NCBI RefSeq assembly: GCF_000241525.1
Contig: NZ_AHIL01000049.1
Coordinates: 62,001-126,000 of the forward strand
Length of the DNA: 64,000 nucleotides
Direction: 5' to 3'
Source of the DNA: Comamonas testosteroni ATCC 11996
GTDB taxonomy: Bacteria > Pseudomonadota > Gammaproteobacteria > Burkholderiales > Burkholderiaceae_C
Below are positions 60,876 to 64,000 of the stretch, one piece after another. The notes beneath the pieces were generated by a model. That model worked only from the letters and a program-made list of their open reading frames with translations, was not told the origin of the DNA and ran no database searches. The translations under genes were made by a program, and so were the position numbers. Position 1 is the first letter of the stretch. Each line of letters begins with the position of its first letter.

Positions 60876-62474
60876 TCACTCCCCCCATAGATCCCTGGCA
60901 ATCTGCTCGAACTGCCTGCGCATCACGTTCTTCTGTACCTTGCCTGTTGCCGTGGAAGGGAAGGCATCGACAAAGTGCACAAGCTTTGGCACTTCAAAGC
61001 CCCCCAGATGCTGACGACAGTGAGCAAGCACCGAGTCAGCATCGACCGAGGTTCCGGGCTTGCGCATCACAAATGCGCAGACCGCCTCGCTCCAATGCGG
61101 GTGCGGCAAGCCGAAGACGGCAGCGGCCGCGATCTCGGGATGTGCCAGCACCACGGCCTCAACTTTCACGCTGGCGACGTTCTCGCCGCCGGTCTTGATC
61201 ATGTCCTTTTTGCGATCTATGAACTCCATGCGGCCCTGCTCGTCCCACCTGCCCAGATCGCCGGTATGGTGCCAGCCAAACTTCTGTGCCTCGGCCGTTG
61301 CCTTGGAATCCTTGAAATAACCCAGCATGGCGTTGGGGCCGCGATGCACGATCTCGCCGATCTGACAGGCTCCCAGCAGATTGCCATCATCATCCATAAC
61401 GGCGGTCTCGCAAGTAGTCAGAGAGCGCCCCCAGAAATTGGCATCGCATTCGGCATTGAGCAAGGGGTAGAAAGTCATGGTGGCCGGATATATCTCGGTC
61501 TGCCCCGTGGCCAGAGAGATATTGCGGCACATGCGCTGCGCAATCTGGGCGATCAAGGGCTTCGGAATGGGAGCCATGGCATAGATGCATTGCCGGATCG
61601 TGGTGGGCGCAAAACCCGGATCAGCCAGCACCGCTGCATACATCAGGGGCAGCCCGACAAAGATCGTCACGCCTTCCTTCATTACCAGCTGCCCCACCTC
61701 CGCTGGCACAAACTGTCGCGTGAGCACGGTGCAAGCGCCTGCCGCCAGCGCAGTCTGCACCAGCGCATGCTGGGCGCAATGAAACAGGGGCAACCAGCCG
61801 CTGAGCACATCGGCCTCGCCATATTTCATTTCGTCGATATTGCCCTTGACCGCCGCATATACCGACAGATGGGAATGCACGACGCCTTTGGGATTGCCCG
61901 TAGTGCCGCTGGTGTACATGAGCAAGGCCGCCTGGTTGTCGTCAATGTCAACCTCGGGCAAAGTATCGGACTGGCCTGCTTCGGCCTGTGTCAACGATAT
62001 GCCCGGCAGTCCTTGCTGCACTTGCTGCACTTGCTGCACTTGCAGGCGCGTGATGATGAGCGGCACTTGCAATTGCTGCAGAATTTCGGCCAGTCCGGGC
62101 AGGGCCAGCAACTCCTGATCGAGCACCACTGCCGACACCTCAGCATGCCGCAGGATGTAGTCGATGCTCGATACCTCCAGCTTGATATTGACGGGCACCC
62201 ACACCTGACCCGCTTTGTGAATGGCATTGCAGGCCACCACCATGTCTATGGAATTGGCGCACAACATGCCGATCTGCTTGCCAGTCCCCAGCGTCGACAG
62301 CAAATAATGCGCGAAGCGCGAGCTTCGTGCATCCAGCTCGGCATAGCTGATGCGCTCAGCACCATCGACCAGCGCCGTGCGGCTGCCGAACTTGCGCGCC
62401 GTGCGGTAGAGCAGATCACCCAGCGCAATGCGCCGGATGCGCCGTGCCTCCTTCGTCAGACTCATCTCGATCAT
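60876..62474 (-). CDS. Acyl-CoA ligase (AMP-binding, ANL superfamily)
   Basis: The 532-residue protein has the P-loop LLMYTSGTTGNPKGVVHSH, ATGQTEIYP (A5), WHHTGDLGRWDEQGRMEFIDRKKDMIKTGGENVASVKVEAVV (A7-A8) and the catalytic lysine near the end in STATGKVQKNVMR. It activates a carboxylic acid with ATP and joins it to CoA. AAGGAG precedes ATG 62474. It follows a DECR-type SDR by 63 bases on the same strand. A 9-bp tandem repeat inside encodes VQQVQQVQQ (about 145-154), an insert in the N-domain. The acid is unknown. Confidence 0.92.
   Translation of the reverse strand: MIEMSLTKEARRIRRIALGDLLYRTARKFGSRTALVDGAERISYAELDARSSRFAHYLLSTLGTGKQIGMLCANSIDMVVACNAIHKAGQVWVPVNIKLEVSSIDYILRHAEVSAVVLDQELLALPGLAEILQQLQVPLIITRLQVQQVQQVQQGLPGISLTQAEAGQSDTLPEVDIDDNQAALLMYTSGTTGNPKGVVHSHLSVYAAVKGNIDEMKYGEADVLSGWLPLFHCAQHALVQTALAAGACTVLTRQFVPAEVGQLVMKEGVTIFVGLPLMYAAVLADPGFAPTTIRQCIYAMAPIPKPLIAQIAQRMCRNISLATGQTEIYPATMTFYPLLNAECDANFWGRSLTTCETAVMDDDGNLLGACQIGEIVHRGPNAMLGYFKDSKATAEAQKFGWHHTGDLGRWDEQGRMEFIDRKKDMIKTGGENVASVKVEAVVLAHPEIAAAAVFGLPHPHWSEAVCAFVMRKPGTSVDADSVLAHCRQHLGGFEVPKLVHFVDAFPSTATGKVQKNVMRRQFEQIARDLWGE
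62013..62043 (-). repeat. 9-bp tandem repeat inside the acyl-CoA ligase gene
   Basis: TTGCTGCAC occurs three times in a row (62013-62039) and a fourth copy is begun. On the coding strand each unit reads Val-Gln-Gln. Because 9 is a multiple of 3, changes in copy number keep the frame. Confidence 0.85.
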
Positions 62475-62537
62475 GGTTTGTCTCCTTGATAGTGTGCAAC
62501 CCGGAACCCATAACCCACGCTTTTTCTTGTTGTGTCT

Positions 62538-63341
62538 CTAATCCTGCTTCGGCATGGCCATCGCCGCGGCGGCAACCATGGGCGAGAGTTGGCCCTGCGC
62601 CCCGCCGTCACAGGCAATGACCGTGCCGGAGATGTAGCTGGCCGCATCGCTGCCCAGAAACATGGCCAGCCGGGCAATATCTGCGGTTGTGCCCATGCGC
62701 CCCAGCGGCACCATGCTGCGCACCAGAGCGTCTCCTTCTGCGCCCTGCGGGGCCAGACGGCGCATGCCCTCCGTGCCCTCGATGGGGCCGGGGGAAATGG
62801 CGTTCACACGAATGCCCCTGGCACCCCACTCCAACGCCAGCACCCGCGCCAGATGGTCCACTCCAGCCTTGGCGGCACAGACATGGGCCTGGTACATCAT
62901 CGGCACGGTGGACTGCGGCGCAGTGATGAAGATCAGGCTGGCGCCCGGCTGCCGCAGATGCGCCAGAGCCTGACGCGCGACATGAAAGCTGCCCAGCAGA
63001 TCGATGTCCACCACCACCTTGAAGGCGTTGGACGACATCTGCTCTGCAGGTGCCAGGAAGTTGCCTGCCGCACCAGACACCAGCACGTCGAGCGGCCCAT
63101 GGCAGGCTACGGCCTGCGCCAGCGCCGCGCCCACCGCTTGCTCATCGCGCACATCGGCCACCACGCCAAAGGCTTGTGCCCCCAGCGTCGCCAGGGCCGC
63201 ATCCACATTGGCCTGCTTGCGGCTGGCGACCGAGACCCTGGCTCCTGCCATCGCGTAGTGCTGGGCAATGCCCAGGTTGATGCCTGTGGTGCCGCCAAAC
63301 ACCATCACATGGCGGCCCGAAAAATCAAATTGCACATTCAT
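62538..63341 (-). CDS. DECR-type SDR (2,4-dienoyl-CoA reductase-like)
   Basis: The 267-residue protein has a nonclassical SDR pattern: VMVFGGTTGINLGIAQHYAMAGA, VSGAAGNFLAPAEQMSSNAFKVVVDIDLLGSF, and CAAKAGVDHLARVLALEWGARGIRVNAISPGPIEGTEGMRRL. The usual catalytic Tyr is Val here, and the PGPI-TEG-RL end is that of 2,4-dienoyl-CoA reductases, which reduce enoyl-CoA esters with NADPH. A CoA-ester substrate is thus likely. GAGGAG precedes ATG 63341, which overlaps the upstream ligase stop as ATGA. The ligase and SDR are therefore translationally coupled. Confidence 0.88.
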   Translation of the reverse strand: MNVQFDFSGRHVMVFGGTTGINLGIAQHYAMAGARVSVASRKQANVDAALATLGAQAFGVVADVRDEQAVGAALAQAVACHGPLDVLVSGAAGNFLAPAEQMSSNAFKVVVDIDLLGSFHVARQALAHLRQPGASLIFITAPQSTVPMMYQAHVCAAKAGVDHLARVLALEWGARGIRVNAISPGPIEGTEGMRRLAPQGAEGDALVRSMVPLGRMGTTADIARLAMFLGSDAASYISGTVIACDGGAQGQLSPMVAAAAMAMPKQD

Positions 63342-64000
63342 GAACAGCACTCCTCTGCTCGCAACAAGGCTTTCTGGATCTTCCCTGCCGGGGTCAGCGG
63401 CAATTCGGCGCGAAACACCAGCTGGCGCGGCAGCTTGTAGTCAGCGAGCTGCTGGCGGCAATGCGCGAGCAGCTCCTCCTCACTCACGCTGGCACCAGGT
63501 CTGATCACGATGTAGTAGCGCCCCACCTCGCCCAGCACGGGGTCCGGCACGCCGATGCCGGCGACCATCAGCACGCCTGCATGACCGGCAATCACGCTCT
63601 CCACCTCGCTGGGATAGACGTTGAAACCGCCCTGTATGAACATGTCTTTTTGCCGCCCCTTGAGGTAGACCAGGCCCCGCTCATCGACAAGCCCCAGATC
63701 CCCAGAATGCAGCCAGCCGCCGGCAAACACCTCTTGGTCCTGCTGCTGCCCCACATAGGCCGGAATCACCCCCGCACCGCGAAACCACAGCTCTCCCACC
63801 TCGCCACTCCGCAGCTCCTCTCCATCAGCCCCCGCGACGCGCAGCTGCGCCCCTTGCAGCGGCGTGCCTATGCTGTGCAGCAGGGCCTGCTGATCCGCCT
63901 GCCAGGGCGTCATCACGATCGCCCCCGAAGTCTCGGACAGACCGTAGAGATTCATGATGCTCACGACCGGAAACTGCTGCTGCAGCCGCTGCAGCAACAC
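63338..64000 (-). CDS. Acyl-CoA ligase (AMP-binding), C-terminal part, cut by window end
   Basis: The 220 visible residues are the C-terminal half of an ANL ligase: NLYGLSETSGAIVMTP (A5), GELWFRGAGVIPAYVG, WLHSGDLGLVDERGLVYLKGRQKDMFIQGGFNVYPSEVESVI (A7-A8) and the end LPLTPAGKIQKALLR with the catalytic lysine. It continues beyond base 64000, so the apparent GTG start there is not real. It differs clearly from the other ligase and is likely specific for a different or longer acid. Confidence 0.93.
   Translation of the reverse strand: MLLQRLQQQFPVVSIMNLYGLSETSGAIVMTPWQADQQALLHSIGTPLQGAQLRVAGADGEELRSGEVGELWFRGAGVIPAYVGQQQDQEVFAGGWLHSGDLGLVDERGLVYLKGRQKDMFIQGGFNVYPSEVESVIAGHAGVLMVAGIGVPDPVLGEVGRYYIVIRPGASVSEEELLAHCRQQLADYKLPRQLVFRAELPLTPAGKIQKALLRAEECCS

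Overview
The window is a 64 kb chromosomal stretch of a high-GC betaproteobacterium of the Comamonadaceae, most likely Comamonas testosteroni or a close relative. The strongest evidence is the short-chain dehydrogenase at 20869-21633. Its 254 residues, from MTNRLQGKVALVTGG to ADNSILGMGL, match from memory the classical 3-beta/17-beta-hydroxysteroid dehydrogenase of C. testosteroni. An orphan Bug-type solute-binding protein, a PhaR polyhydroxyalkanoate regulator and Comamonadaceae-style intergenic repeats fit this. No transposase, prophage, CRISPR array or rRNA is visible, and the only tRNAs are two identical tRNA-Ser(GGA) copies.

Left part (1-23 kb). The 3' end of fabI and sodC are followed by a small exported ATP-dependent DNA ligase. 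An IclR regulator then faces a lyase / CoA-transferase / Bug set across a clear operator. A VanZ-like protein and a large Orn/Lys/Arg decarboxylase with a histone-H1-like tail come next, then an NfeD-SPFH pair, the tRNA-Ser pair, and a complete RND efflux operon (adaptor, pump, outer membrane factor) controlled by a divergent TetR-type regulator at an 18-bp palindrome. Two VOC proteins, a Sel1-repeat protein, the hydroxysteroid dehydrogenase and a DUF1329 protein follow.

Middle part (23-50 kb). This holds phaR, murB, a yajQ-family gene, an exported retropepsin-like protease and a degenerate HD-GYP protein. A five-gene same-strand run contains plsY and the set DUF4178, DUF350, membrane-anchored spermidine-synthase-like protein and exported FAD oxidoreductase. 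Further genes are ybaK, an aldo/keto reductase, hydrolases including a penicillin-acylase family member, an extra fusA, a two-gene operon encoding a triple-HTH-repeat protein and a glycine-zipper membrane protein, a His-rich LD-carboxypeptidase, a TadA-hydrolase fusion and an amino-acid-type ABC binding protein. Three copies of a ~76-bp element with inverted ends (GACTTACGCA-like) lie between genes here.

Right part (50-64 kb). A tightly overlapped operon kptA-HAD-NADAR-DraG-type hydrolase runs divergently from an NrtR-type Nudix regulator, and two inverted repeats lie in the promoter region between them. This looks like an NAD/ADP-ribose repair or recycling module. After rlhA comes a catabolic region with an esterase, a Baeyer-Villiger-type monooxygenase, three SDRs (one of 2,4-dienoyl-CoA-reductase type) and two acyl-CoA ligases, the second cut by the window edge. 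A plausible reading is alcohol to ketone to ester or lactone to acid to acyl-CoA, fitting the steroid and alicyclic catabolic lifestyle of Comamonas.

Start sites were chosen from Shine-Dalgarno spacing and gene overlaps. Family assignments come from motif recognition by eye, not from database searches.
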